From contig NZ_FOOC01000003.1 of NCBI RefSeq assembly GCF_900113085.1, forward strand, positions 248,001-312,000: a stretch of 64,000 nucleotides of DNA. Reading direction: 5' to 3'. A model generated the notes under the pieces. That model made no database searches and was not told the DNA's origin. It was given only the letters and a program-made list of their open reading frames with translations. The stretch comes from Fontimonas thermophila (lineage in GTDB: Bacteria > Pseudomonadota > Gammaproteobacteria > Nevskiales > Nevskiaceae). This document shows, piece after piece, positions 1 to 8,760 of this stretch. Both the position numbers and the translations under genes were made by a program. Within the stretch, counting starts at the first letter, position 1. Each line of letters starts with the position of its first letter.

Positions 1-174
1 CTGCACGTCGTGTTCGTGAGCCGCTTGTTGCGGTTCCGCGATGATGTCGAGTTCCTGATCGGCGATGGCGTCATTCAGGTGCGTTCGCGCTCGCGGATCG
101 GATACAGCGATCTGGGCGTCAATCGCGCGCGCGTCGAACGCTTACGCGCGTTGTTCGAACAGGGCGGCGGCTGA
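1..174 (+). CDS. DUF1499 family protein, C-terminal part
   Basis: This is the last 57 codons of a gene that begins before the window; the frame is open from base 1 to a TGA at 172-174. The visible protein contains VEFLIGDGVIQVRSRSRIGYSDLGVNR in substance: a beta strand followed by the R-S-R-x-G-x-x-D-x-G-x-N-R motif typical of the C-terminus of DUF1499 proteins, which are often exported or membrane-attached and have no assigned reaction. It runs convergently into hinT with only 7 bases between the stops. The family call rests on the motif only. Confidence 0.7.
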   Translation: MHVVFVSRLLRFRDDVEFLIGDGVIQVRSRSRIGYSDLGVNRARVERLRALFEQGGG

Positions 175-181
175 GCGACTG

Positions 182-523
182 TCAACCCGGCGGCCATTTC
201 AGCGGACGGCCGGCGAGGATGTGCAAGTGCAGATGGAATACCGACTGCCCGGCGCCGGCGCCATTGTTGATGACGATGCGGAAGGCATCGCCATAACCCT
301 GAGCCGCAGCGATCTTGGGCGCGGTGAGCATCAGGTGGCCCAGCAGCGCCTGATCTTCGGCGCTGGCGCTGTCCAGGCGCGGGATGGGTTTGCGCGGCAC
401 GAGCAGGATGTGCACCGGTGCCGCCGGATTGATGTCGCGAAAGGCCACGCACTGCGCGTCTTCGTAAACGATGGTGCCAGGGATTTCGCGGTCGATGATT
501 TTTTCAAAAAGAGTCTTGGCCAT
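182..523 (-). CDS. hinT: HIT family purine nucleoside phosphoramidase HinT
   Basis: A 113-residue protein, the usual size for HinT. It begins MAKTLFEKIIDREIP and carries the histidine-triad motif HLHLH near the C-terminus (about residues 99-103), which provides the nucleophilic histidine. Family members hydrolyse adenosine 5'-phosphoramidates and aminoacyl-adenylates in the cytoplasm. The frame stays open upstream to 667, but the ATG at 521-523 is where homology to HinT begins, and any longer start would overlap msbA, which is divergent. It faces the DUF1499 gene convergently. Confidence 0.93.
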   Translation of the reverse strand: MAKTLFEKIIDREIPGTIVYEDAQCVAFRDINPAAPVHILLVPRKPIPRLDSASAEDQALLGHLMLTAPKIAAAQGYGDAFRIVINNGAGAGQSVFHLHLHILAGRPLKWPPG

Positions 524-594
524 GGCGCGAGTCGTCAGGGTCGAGCGGTGAACACAGACATTGCTAGCATACGCCGGTTGATCCGATCTTTCGC

Positions 595-2361
595 ATGAGC
601 GCAGCCTCCGACGCCATCCGCAAACCCTGGCCGACATATCGACGTCTGCTCGGCTATTCCCTGCCACACTGGCGCGTGATGGTGCTGGCCTCGATCGCCA
701 CTGCGGGTTTTGCGGCCGTGGACGCGAGTTTCGCCGCGATGGTCAAGCCGCTGCTCGACAAGGCGTTCGTCGAGCAGAACCAGGCCTATATTCGCACCAT
801 GCCGCTGCTCATCGTCGGTCTGTTTCTGCTGCGCGGCATCAGCTCGTTTTGCGCCACCTATGGCATGAGCTGGGTCGCGCGCCGTGTCGTCAAGGACGTG
901 CGTGGCCAGTTGTTCGAGAAGCTGCTGCGTTTGCCGGCACGCTATTACGACCACGTCAGTTCGAGTCAACTCATCGCGCGGCTGACATATCACGTCGAGC
1001 AGCTCGCCGATGCCGCGAGCACCGTGCTCACGAGCGTGCTCAAGGACAGCCTCACCATCGTTTTCTACATCGCGTTGATGACCTGGTTGAACTGGAAGCT
1101 GACCGTGTTCGCCTTCATCGTCGTCCCGTTCATCGCGCTGATCATCCGCTATGTCAGCCGCCGTTTCCGCAAAATCAGCGCACGGATCCAGGAAAGCGTC
1201 AGCACCGTGACCGAAGCGGTCGACGAGGCAGTGACGGGGCAGCGGGTCGTCAAGGTCTACAACGGCCAGGAGTTCGAGGCGCGCTATTTCGACAAGGTCA
1301 ACGAAAACAACCGCTGGCTGTCGATGAAGATCGTCGCGACGCGGGCCGGCAGCGCAGCGGTGATCCAGTTCATCGCCGCCTGGGCGGTAGCGGCCATTGT
1401 CTTTTTCGCGACGCAACCGAGCATGATCGAAACGATGACTGCGGGTACGTTCACCGCTTTCATGCTGGCGATGCTGTCGCTGATGCAACCGATGAAAAAC
1501 ATGGGTTCGGTCAACGAGCGCTTGCAGCGCGGGATCGCCGCGGCGGCCGAGATTTTCGAGATGCTCGATCAAGAAGTCGAACCCGCCGATGGCGTGCGGC
1601 CGCTGGTGCGCGCACGTGGCGCGATCGAGTTCGACCACGTGCATTTCCGCTATCGCGATGATTTGCCGGATGCGCTCAAGGACATCAATCTGACGATCCA
1701 GCCGGGGCAGACGGTTGCTTTTGTCGGTCGGTCCGGTAGTGGCAAGACCACGTTGCTTTCTCTGCTGCCGCGGTTCTATGACGTCAGCGCAGGCAGCATC
1801 CGTCTCGATGGGTACGATCTGCGCGAATATCGCTTGCGTGATCTGCGCAACCAGATCGCGCTGGTGGATCAGCAGGTGCGGTTGTTCAGCGCAACCATCG
1901 CCGAAAACATCGCCTATGGTCTCGATCCGCCGCCCGATGAGGCGCGCATCATCGATGCCGCCAAGCGTGCGCATGCCTGGGAGTTCATCGAAAAGCTGCC
2001 GCTGGGATTGCACACGCCGGTGGGTCAGAACGGCGCGATCCTCTCGGGCGGCCAGCGCCAGCGGCTCGCCATCGCCCGCGCGCTGCTCAAGGATGCGCCG
2101 ATTCTGATTCTCGACGAGGCGACGTCGGCGCTCGATACCGAATCGGAGCGTCTGATTCAGGCAGCGCTCGCAGAGCTCGTCGAAGGACGCACGACCTTGG
2201 TCATCGCCCATCGCCTGTCGACGATCCAGGATGCGGACTTGATCGTGGCGATGCAGGATGGCCGTATCGTCGAGACCGGCACGCACCAGACCTTGCTGAC
2301 GCGCAACGGTCTTTATGCTGCCTTGCACCGCATGCAATTCGAGACCGAAGCGGGCACCTGA
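595..2361 (+). CDS. msbA: Lipid A export ATP-binding/permease MsbA
   Basis: A 588-residue ABC half-transporter that dimerises in the inner membrane and flips lipid A-core to the periplasmic face. The first ~320 residues are hydrophobic with six expected membrane helices. The nucleotide-binding domain has a Walker A motif GRSGSGKTT (about 376-384), signature LSGGQRQR (about 482-489), Walker B LILDEATS (about 503-510) and the H-loop IAHR (about 536). Length matches the family. The stop overlaps the lpxK start (ATGA), so the two genes are translationally coupled, matching the usual msbA-lpxK pairing in lipopolysaccharide assembly. Confidence 0.96.
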   Translation: MSAASDAIRKPWPTYRRLLGYSLPHWRVMVLASIATAGFAAVDASFAAMVKPLLDKAFVEQNQAYIRTMPLLIVGLFLLRGISSFCATYGMSWVARRVVKDVRGQLFEKLLRLPARYYDHVSSSQLIARLTYHVEQLADAASTVLTSVLKDSLTIVFYIALMTWLNWKLTVFAFIVVPFIALIIRYVSRRFRKISARIQESVSTVTEAVDEAVTGQRVVKVYNGQEFEARYFDKVNENNRWLSMKIVATRAGSAAVIQFIAAWAVAAIVFFATQPSMIETMTAGTFTAFMLAMLSLMQPMKNMGSVNERLQRGIAAAAEIFEMLDQEVEPADGVRPLVRARGAIEFDHVHFRYRDDLPDALKDINLTIQPGQTVAFVGRSGSGKTTLLSLLPRFYDVSAGSIRLDGYDLREYRLRDLRNQIALVDQQVRLFSATIAENIAYGLDPPPDEARIIDAAKRAHAWEFIEKLPLGLHTPVGQNGAILSGGQRQRLAIARALLKDAPILILDEATSALDTESERLIQAALAELVEGRTTLVIAHRLSTIQDADLIVAMQDGRIVETGTHQTLLTRNGLYAALHRMQFETEAGT

Positions 2362-3350
2362 TGAGAGCCTGGTTGCAGACCCGCTGGTACTCGCCAGTGC
2401 CGCCGCTGCCGCTGCTGCCACTGGCATGGTTGTATGGCCGTGTCGCTGCGGTGCGCCGCCGGCGGCTGCTGAGCACCGCGCCGTATTTGCCGGTACCGGT
2501 GATCGTCGTCGGTAACGTCACGGTGGGCGGCACCGGCAAGACGCCGTTCGTGATCTGGTTGGTCGAGCATCTTCGCCGCTGGGGCTGGAATCCGGGCGTC
2601 GTCAGCCGTGGCTATGGCGGCCGCGCGCCGCACTATCCCCACCGGGTCGATGCAGCGGACGATCCACGCCATTGCGGTGACGAGCCGCTGCTGATCGCGC
2701 GGCGAACCGCGGTGCCGGTCGTCGTTGATCCGGACCGCGTGGCTGCCGTGCGTCATTTGGTCGAGACATCGCGGGTCGATATCGTCGTGTCCGATGATGG
2801 TCTGCAGCATTACCGCCTCGCACGTCATCTCGAAATCTGCATCGTCGATGGTGCCCGCGGTCTGGGCAACGGTGCGCTGTTGCCGGCAGGACCGCTGCGC
2901 GAGCCGCCCGAGCGCTTGCGCGAGGTGGATCTGGTCGTCGTCAACGGTGATGGCTGGACCGATTCCGTATTGCGCCCGTTGCGCATGCACGTGCAGATCA
3001 CCGATGCGCGGAGCATAAGCGGCAATGTGGTGCGTCCGCTCGCAGATTTTCGCGGCCGGCCGGTGCATGCGGTCGCCGGCATCGGTCATCCGGCGCGGTT
3101 TTTCGCAGCCTTGCGTGCGCGTGGACTCGATCTCATCGAACATGCGTTTGCCGATCATCAAGCCTACGACAGACAGACCCTGGCGTTTGGCGATGACTTG
3201 CCGGTGCTGATGACCGAGAAAGACGCCGTCAAGTGCGCGGCTTTTGCCGCCCCCCACTGGTGGCAGGTGCCGGCGCAGGCACAGCTCGCCCCTGCGGATG
3301 CGGCGCGTGTGCAAGAATCCGTGTCCCGTTTGCGGAGTGTCGCAGGATGA
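2361..3350 (+). CDS. lpxK: Tetraacyldisaccharide 4'-kinase LpxK
   Basis: A 329-residue kinase that adds the 4'-phosphate to the lipid A disaccharide precursor at the inner membrane. The N-terminus has a hydrophobic, membrane-facing segment (about 15-30), followed by the P-loop [13 protein letters not shown] (about 50-62) and the SDDGLQHY motif (about 138) found in LpxK. The start codon overlaps the msbA stop, and its TGA overlaps the start of the Trm112-like gene, so msbA-lpxK-Trm112-kdsB reads as one tight operon for outer-membrane biogenesis. Confidence 0.95.
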   Translation: MRAWLQTRWYSPVPPLPLLPLAWLYGRVAAVRRRRLLSTAPYLPVPVIVVGNVTVGGTGKTPFVIWLVEHLRRWGWNPGVVSRGYGGRAPHYPHRVDAADDPRHCGDEPLLIARRTAVPVVVDPDRVAAVRHLVETSRVDIVVSDDGLQHYRLARHLEICIVDGARGLGNGALLPAGPLREPPERLREVDLVVVNGDGWTDSVLRPLRMHVQITDARSISGNVVRPLADFRGRPVHAVAGIGHPARFFAALRARGLDLIEHAFADHQAYDRQTLAFGDDLPVLMTEKDAVKCAAFAAPHWWQVPAQAQLAPADAARVQESVSRLRSVAG

Positions 3351-3532
3351 TGGACAAGCGTCTGCTCGAAATTCTGGTCTGCCCGGTGACCAAGGCCCCT
3401 CTGGAATGGCATCCTGAACGCAATGAGCTGTGGTGCCGCGCTTCGCGGCTCGCTTACCCGGTCCGCGACGGGATTCCGGTCATGCTCGAAGAAGAGGCGC
3501 GACCGCTCAGCGAAGAGGAATTGGACGCGTGA
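3347..3532 (+). CDS. Trm112-like small protein (YcaR family)
   Basis: A 61-residue protein starting with two consecutive ATG codons (3347 and 3350); either could be used, and the first overlaps the lpxK stop. It has the family pattern [12 protein letters not shown]...PLEW...LWC...[13 protein letters not shown]. Trm112/YcaR proteins are small chaperone- or scaffold-like proteins; the bacterial member between lpxK and kdsB has no established reaction. Only two cysteines are visible (in LVCP and LWC), so a full four-cysteine zinc site is not present. The stop overlaps the GTG start of kdsB. Confidence 0.9.
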   Translation: MMDKRLLEILVCPVTKAPLEWHPERNELWCRASRLAYPVRDGIPVMLEEEARPLSEEELDA

Positions 3533-4290
3533 GCGGTTTCAAGGTCGTCATTCCAGCGCGGCTGGGCTCGACCCGCCTGCCGCGCAAGGTGCTGCGTGAG
3601 GTCGGCGGCAAACCGGTGGTTCGCCACGTCTGGGAGGCGGCGCGTCGCTCCGGTGCCAGCGAGATCGTGATCGCGACCGATAGTGAGGAGGTGCTCCGGG
3701 TTTGCACGGGATTCGGCGCCGATGCGCAACTGACCTCGCCACAACACCAGTCCGGTACCGATCGGGCCAACGAGATCGCACGTAGCCGCGGCTGGGACGC
3801 ACGCACGGTCGTCGTCAATCTCCAGGGCGATGAGCCGCTGATGCCGCCGGCGCTGGTGCGTCGGGCCGCCGAGTTGCTCGACGGCGATGCCGAAGCGCAC
3901 ATCGCCTCGCTGTGCCATCCGATCCATGCTGCCGAGGAATGGCGCAATCCCAACGTCGTCAAGGTCGTCATGGACCGCCGTGGCTATGCGCTGTATTTCT
4001 CCCGGGCTCCGATTCCCTGGCGGCGTGACGGTGGCACGCAAGATGCGCCACGGATGCCGGAAGGGCTCGTCTTTCGCCACATCGGGCTTTATGCCTACCG
4101 TGTTGCCGCGCTCGCCGAGTTCAGCCAGTTGCCGCCCGCGCCGCTCGAGGCATGCGAGGCGCTCGAGCAGCTGCGCGCGCTGACCTACGGATTCCGTATC
4201 CGCATGGGGGTAGTCGATACGCCACCGCCCCGCGGGGTGGATACCGAGGAAGATCTCAAGGTCGTCGCCGCTCTGTTGTCCCGCAGCTGA
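3529..4290 (+). CDS. kdsB: 3-deoxy-manno-octulosonate cytidylyltransferase KdsB
   Basis: A 253-residue CMP-KDO synthetase that activates KDO with CTP for addition to lipid A. It shows the nucleotide-binding N-terminus [14 protein letters not shown] (about 8-21), the VNLQGDEPL motif (about 94-102) and the HIGLYAYR segment (about 184). The start is a GTG at 3529 overlapping the preceding stop (GTGA). Starting further upstream in the same frame would run through the Trm112 gene and add non-homologous sequence. It is the last gene of the lipid A/KDO operon. The usual Pseudomonas neighbours ptpA and murB do not follow. Confidence 0.95.
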   Translation: MSGFKVVIPARLGSTRLPRKVLREVGGKPVVRHVWEAARRSGASEIVIATDSEEVLRVCTGFGADAQLTSPQHQSGTDRANEIARSRGWDARTVVVNLQGDEPLMPPALVRRAAELLDGDAEAHIASLCHPIHAAEEWRNPNVVKVVMDRRGYALYFSRAPIPWRRDGGTQDAPRMPEGLVFRHIGLYAYRVAALAEFSQLPPAPLEACEALEQLRALTYGFRIRMGVVDTPPPRGVDTEEDLKVVAALLSRS

Positions 4291-4394
4291 ATCGGGCTGG
4301 CGGGGCGTAGGGCGGGCCTCTACTTCTATTGCGTGAAGCGCATGGCGCCGGCTTGACGCCAGCGAGCCGAGATCCCTGGCGATGTCGTGGGGGC

Positions 4395-4422
4395 TTGCAA
4401 ACGCAAGCTGGGCGAATAAAAT
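4395..4422 (+). promoter_or_regulatory. Putative sigma70 promoter of the iron-uptake operon
   Basis: TTGCAA at 4395-4400 and TAAAAT at 4417-4422 are separated by 16 bases and match the -35 and -10 hexamers with one or two mismatches each. They sit directly before the Fur box and about 55 bases before the receptor start codon. The local stretch is AT-rich compared with its surroundings. Assignment is by eye; no transcript data are available. Confidence 0.55.
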
Positions 4423-4426
4423 ACAC

Positions 4427-4447
4427 AAATGATAATTCTTATCATTT
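4427..4447 (+). promoter_or_regulatory. Fur box (iron-responsive operator)
   Basis: The 21-base sequence aaatgataattcttatcattt here is a near-perfect inverted repeat (aaatgata / tatcattt) and matches the Fur consensus built on GATAAT-ATTATC hexamers. It lies just downstream of the -10 hexamer, over the expected transcription start, where Fur-Fe(II) would block RNA polymerase. The gene behind it is a TonB-dependent siderophore receptor, the classic Fur target, so both sequence and context agree. Confidence 0.85.
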
Positions 4448-4478
4448 AGATTGTTATTTACTTTATTGGGGTGAACTC

Positions 4479-6789
4479 ATGACAGCAATGCGAAAGACGC
4501 CGTGGGCTGCGGCGATGGCTGCGGTGTTCTCGGCTTCGATCGGGCAGGCACAAGAGGTCAGCGCCAACGAGCCGACCGAGCTTCCGCCGATGCAGGTGGA
4601 AGGTCACGAAACCGGCGGGTATGTGATCGGCGAGGTAAGTTCTCCCAAGTACACGGCGCCATTGCTGGATACGCCACAGAACATCACGGTCATCCCGCAG
4701 GAGGTCATGCGTGATCAGAATGTGTTCACGCTCCGCGACATCCTCGGCAATGTGCCAGGTATCACCTTCGGGGCGGGTGAGGGGGGGTGGCGGCTACGGA
4801 GACAGCATTGCGATCCGCGGCTACAGCGCCAGCAGCGACATCACCGTGGATGGTGTTCGTGACAGTGCGCAGTACACGCGGTCGGACTCTTTCAACCTCG
4901 AGCAAGTCGAGGTGACCAAGGGAGCGAACTCGGTCTACTCGGGGGTCGGTGCCATTGGCGGCACGATCAATCTCGTGACCAAGACCCCCAAGGCAAATGC
5001 CGAGCGTGTCATTACGGCCGGTGTCGGAACTGATGGCTACTATCGCCTGACCGCTGATTTGAACCAGCCCTTTGCCGAGACCGCCGCAGCTCGCCTGAAC
5101 CTGATGACGCATGTCAATGACGTGCCGGGTCGTGACGTCGAGCGTTACGAGCGCTGGGGGCTGGCACCCTCGCTGGCATTGGGCATCGGCACGGCGACGC
5201 GCCTGACGTTGACCGGTTTTTATCAAGAAGACGAAAACATCCCGGAATACGGTGTCTTGTTCCGCAATAATCGTCCGGTTCCCGGTGTCGATCCGAGCGA
5301 TTACTTCGGATATCGCAACGTCGATATCCAGAAGAGCAAGACTGCCAGTTCGACCGCGATCATCGATCATAGGGTCAGCTCGCTGCTCAGAATCCGGAAT
5401 CTGAGCCGCTGGGCGCAGACAGAACAGTTGACGATCGTCGATCCGCCTCAGGGCAACGTTTGTATAGAGGCTGGCCAGCCCCCGCTGGGTGCCACGTCCG
5501 GCACCTGTACAACGTCTGGCACGTATCAGCCGTCCGGACCGCGGGGCAATGTCCGCGATACGGAGAACGCGATTCTGACCAACCAGACGGATCTGACCTG
5601 GACTTTTGCGACGGGAGACGTCCGGCACACGCTGGTGACCGGGTTCCAGCTCAGCCATGAGCGGTACGGTATCGACGGTAGCCGGGAATTCAACAATCCC
5701 GATGGCAGCCCGGTGACTTCTTTCCCTGTCATGGATCTCTACAACCCTGACAGTTTCTACACTGGTCCGCGGAATCGTTTGCGTACGAGCAAGGCAGATG
5801 GCAGCGTCGAGAACGTCGCGGTCTATGCGTTCGACGCATTGGAGTTGAGCGAGCGCTGGGAACTCAACGGCGGGCTGCGTTACGAGCGCAACGTTGGCAG
5901 CACGACGCCATATACGATCAAAACGTACACCGCGCCGACGAGCGCGAATCCGGATCCCGACAACAGCAATCTGGGGGCGATCATTGGCGGTGGGGTGCCG
6001 GCCACGAATAGCGAGGATCTGTTGTCCTATCGTGCCGGCTTGATTTTCAAGCCGGTTCCCAACGGCAGCGTTTACATCGCCTACGGCAATTCAGAGACGC
6101 CGTCCAAGGCATCCGTCAATGCCAGCTGCAGGGCGGTTCCGACCAGTTCCAGTGGTGCGAACTGTAGCGTCGATCCAGAGCAGGCGCGGAACTACGAGCT
6201 GGGGAGCAAGTGGGAATTCGCGGACGGCGCGCTCTCGGTCAATGCGGCATTGTTTCGCAATGAGCGCAACCGATTCCGGGTCAATGATCCGGAGAGCCCC
6301 ACCGGCGAACAGGTTCTCGATGGTAAAAACCGTGTCGATGGCGTCGAGATCGGTGCGTACGGGCAGATCACTCCGCAATGGTCGGTGTTTGCCAGCTTTG
6401 TGCATCTCGATAGCGAGATTCTGCAAAGCGTTGCGGACGGAGTCGAAAGCGATCCGCAGAAGGGCAAGCCACTGCCGAATACTCCGGACAATGCATTGAG
6501 TCTGTGGACGGTATATGAATTACCGATCCGCCTGCGTGTCGGGTACGGGGTGCAGTACCAGGGCGAAGTGTTACCGAATGGTTCGGCGCCGGCACCCAAC
6601 GATGTCAAGGTACCCGGATACTGGGTGCACCGTGCCATGGTGGGCTATGCGGCCGTGCCCAAGCTCGATTTTCAGCTCAACGTCAACAATATTTTTGACG
6701 AAGAGTATTACACGCGCATCCGTGGTAACGGTTGGGCGACGCCTGGAGAAGGGTTCAATACAGTGTTGAGCGCGTTCTATCGCTTCTGA
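4479..6789 (+). pseudogene. TonB-dependent siderophore receptor, frame interrupted in a G7 tract
   Basis: Outer-membrane ferric-siderophore receptor, about 769 residues if the frame is restored, resembling the catecholate (Fiu-like) group that neighbours PiuC. The first part (4479 to about 4787) gives a signal peptide ending ...SIGQAQ and the first half of the plug domain (DTPQNITVIPQEVMRDQN). The second part continues at about 4788 in the +1 frame with YGDSIAIRGY, TVDGVRD and the rest of the plug, then the beta-barrel, ending in the terminal aromatic residue ...SAFYRF. The shift lies in seven consecutive Gs at 4781-4787; six or nine Gs would give one frame. The downstream part shows no further damage. 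It could be a sequencing error, a recent null allele or a phase-variable switch. As read, the first frame ends at 4862 and the product is truncated. ATG 4479 is chosen because the signal peptide starts there and the Fur box is 31 bases upstream. Confidence 0.85.
4781..4787 (+). repeat. G7 homopolymer at the receptor frameshift point
   Basis: Seven Gs in a row follow GGTGA in the plug-coding part of the receptor gene. The upstream frame reads through it into non-homologous sequence that ends at 4862. The downstream receptor frame is reached by skipping one base exactly here. Such tracts are prone both to slipped-strand mispairing and to sequencing miscalls. Confidence 0.85.
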
Positions 6790-6808
6790 ACGGCGAGGCA
6801 GGCACGGT

Positions 6809-6830
6809 GCGCCTCCGGCGATGGAGGCGC
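6809..6830 (+). other. GC-rich hairpin between receptor and piuC
   Basis: The arms gcgcctcc (6809-6816) and ggaggcgc (6823-6830) form a perfect 8-bp stem with a 6-base loop, 20 bases after the receptor stop and 18 bases before the piuC ATG. No U-run follows, so it is not a normal intrinsic terminator. It could be an mRNA-stabilising or processing hairpin that sets expression of the receptor against the downstream genes. Confidence 0.5.
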
Positions 6831-6848
6831 CATTGCCCGGGGGCCACC

Positions 6849-7529
6849 ATGCTGCTGCAAATACCGAATATCCTGACCAAGGATCAGGTTGCACACTGCC
6901 GACGCCAGCTCGACGAGGCGGAATGGGTGGATGGCAATGTTACATCCGGACCCCAGGCTGCTCTGGCCAAGAAAAACATGCAGCTTCCCGAGCAGTCTCC
7001 CGTTGCGCGTGCGCTGGGTGAAATGATTCTTTCTGCGCTCGGACGCTCGCCGTTGTTTTTTGCGGCAGCGTTACCGGCGCGCATCTACCCGCCCCTGTTC
7101 AACCGATACAGAGGCGGTGAATCCTTTGGCAATCACATCGACAATGCAGTACGTACCGTTCCGGGTTCGTCCGTACGCGTGCGCACGGATCTCTCGGCGA
7201 CCCTGTTTCTGTCCGAACCCGATGAATATGAAGGCGGCGAGCTCATCGTCGAGGATCTCTACGGGATTCATCGGATCAAACTTGCGGCCGGTCATCTCGT
7301 GCTTTACCCGGCGTCGAGCGTGCATCGTGTGACGCCGGTTACGCGTGGGACGCGCCTCGCCTCGTTTTTCTGGATACAAAGCATGGTGCGTGACGATGGC
7401 GAGCGAACGCTGTTGTTCGATCTCGACCGTGCCGTCCAGCAACTCGCTGCGAATGCGCCGGATCATCCCATCGTCGTGCAACTCACCGGCGTGTATCACA
7501 ACCTGCTCCGGCGCTGGGTGGATGTCTGA
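6849..7529 (+). CDS. piuC: PKHD-type Fe(II)/2-oxoglutarate hydroxylase (PiuC/YbiX family)
   Basis: A 226-residue cytoplasmic dioxygenase of the family encoded next to Fur-controlled siderophore receptors (Fiu-YbiX, PiuA-PiuC). The iron ligands of the double-stranded beta-helix fall at His96 and Asp98 (GNHIDN) and His159 (SVHRV), with the 2-oxoglutarate-binding Arg at 169 (TRLASFFW); these are the positions expected in YbiX/PiuC. The N-terminus [14 protein letters not shown] is typical and fixes ATG 6849 as the start. The substrate is not established for the family; a role in handling siderophore or receptor is inferred from context. It is the second gene of the Fur operon. Confidence 0.93.
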   Translation: MLLQIPNILTKDQVAHCRRQLDEAEWVDGNVTSGPQAALAKKNMQLPEQSPVARALGEMILSALGRSPLFFAAALPARIYPPLFNRYRGGESFGNHIDNAVRTVPGSSVRVRTDLSATLFLSEPDEYEGGELIVEDLYGIHRIKLAAGHLVLYPASSVHRVTPVTRGTRLASFFWIQSMVRDDGERTLLFDLDRAVQQLAANAPDHPIVVQLTGVYHNLLRRWVDV

Positions 7530-7532
7530 GTC

Positions 7533-8171
7533 ATGGCGGACGACAAGTTCGATGCCGAGCGGTTTGGGCGTCGTGCCCTATGGCTGAAACACCTGCATCG
7601 ATGGCACTGGATCAGCTCTGCATTGTGTCTGACGGGGTTACTGTTTTTTGCTTTTACCGGCATCACGCTCAATCACGCTGCCCAGATCGACGCAAAGCCC
7701 AGGACCGACCGGTACGTCGGCCTGCTTCCGCAGGCACTCGTCGCGATGCTGGGGGAGGGCCCTCGACATGGATATGCACCGCTGCCGACAGCGTTGCGGG
7801 ATTGGCTCTCTGCGCAATGGGCGGTGCGCATGGGAGCACGACCAGCAGAATGGTCGGCGGACGAGATTTATCTGAGCTTGCCAAGGCCTGGTGGGGATGC
7901 CTGGTTGAGCATCGACCGCAGCAATGGCGCGGTCGAGTACGAGCTGACCGACCGCGGCTGGATCGCGTATCTCAATGATCTGCACAAAGGCCGCAACACC
8001 GGACCCGTCTGGCGCTGGTTCATCGATCTTTTTGCATTGGTCTGTCTGATCAGTTCGGTGAGTGGATTGCTGCTACTCAGGCTGCATGCGGCACAGCGCA
8101 TTGCAACGTGGCCGACGGTCGGATTGGGTTTTGTGGTACCGCTGTTGCTGGCGCTGTTGTTCATCCATTGA
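7533..8171 (+). CDS. PepSY-associated transmembrane protein
   Basis: A 212-residue inner-membrane protein. A helix at about 26-48 (WISSALCLTGLLFFAFTGI) precedes a periplasmic domain of ~100 residues, with two further helices at about 160-180 and 190-211. The motifs LKHLHRWHW...GITLNH and LNDLHKGRNTG..WRWFIDLFA are hallmarks of the PepSY-TM (PiuB-like) family of iron-regulated membrane proteins, several of which take part in ferric-siderophore reduction. Histidines in HLHRWHW and in LNHA and DLHK could bind haem or metal, which is an inference. It starts 3 bases after piuC. Confidence 0.85.
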   Translation: MADDKFDAERFGRRALWLKHLHRWHWISSALCLTGLLFFAFTGITLNHAAQIDAKPRTDRYVGLLPQALVAMLGEGPRHGYAPLPTALRDWLSAQWAVRMGARPAEWSADEIYLSLPRPGGDAWLSIDRSNGAVEYELTDRGWIAYLNDLHKGRNTGPVWRWFIDLFALVCLISSVSGLLLLRLHAAQRIATWPTVGLGFVVPLLLALLFIH

Positions 8172-8184
8172 CCAGAGCAAGGGC

Positions 8185-8742
8185 ATGTCTGCGATGTACA
8201 GAAGGATTTTCCAAGTGGTTTTGTGTGCGTTGACCGTCGATTCCGCGCATGCCGCTGCGCTGGAGGTGAGCGTACAGATTCCGCAACTTTCGGTTGCCGA
8301 ATATCACCGACCATATGTGGCGATGTGGATCGAACGTCCCGATCGTTCGGTGGTCGCCAACCTGGCCGTCTGGTACCAGCAGAAGCGGGGCGGAGGGTCT
8401 GCAGAGGCAGCTGGCGCTGGGGCACCGGAGGGGGGTACCAAGTGGCTGCCCGATCTGCGCCAGTGGTGGCGGCGCAGTGGTCGAGCGCTCGCGTTACCGG
8501 TCGACGGAGTTACCGGCGCAACGCGTCCGGTGGGGACGCACGTGCTCCGTTTTGTCCAAGGACATCCACCGCTCGGTGAATTGACGCCGGGTCGCTATCG
8601 TCTGCTCGTCGAGGCGGTGCGCGAGGAAGGTGGCCGCGAGGTACTCGAGTTGCCATTCGAATGGCCGGTCGCTGCGCCGACCGAGCTCAAGGTTGATGGG
8701 CAAAGCGAGCTGGATAGCGTGAAGCTGAGTTTGGCTCCTTGA
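8185..8742 (+). CDS. DUF2271 domain exported protein
   Basis: A 185-residue protein with a signal peptide (MSAMYRRIFQVVLCALTVDSAHA, cleavage near 23). The mature part has the DUF2271 pattern YHRPYVAMWIERPD...VANLAVWY, followed by KWLPDLRQWWRRSG and DGVTGATRPVG. DUF2271 proteins regularly sit between PepSY and DUF4198 genes in siderophore operons; their activity is unknown and a periplasmic accessory role is inferred. ATG 8185 is chosen because it begins the signal peptide and lies 13 bases after the preceding stop. Confidence 0.85.
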   Translation: MSAMYRRIFQVVLCALTVDSAHAAALEVSVQIPQLSVAEYHRPYVAMWIERPDRSVVANLAVWYQQKRGGGSAEAAGAGAPEGGTKWLPDLRQWWRRSGRALALPVDGVTGATRPVGTHVLRFVQGHPPLGELTPGRYRLLVEAVREEGGREVLELPFEWPVAAPTELKVDGQSELDSVKLSLAP

Positions 8743-8760
8743 TAAAGAGCAGAGGATTTC

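Noticed and set aside
535-2427. A 630-codon open frame opposite msbA
   Set aside because: Antisense shadow; MsbA motifs on the plus strand are complete.
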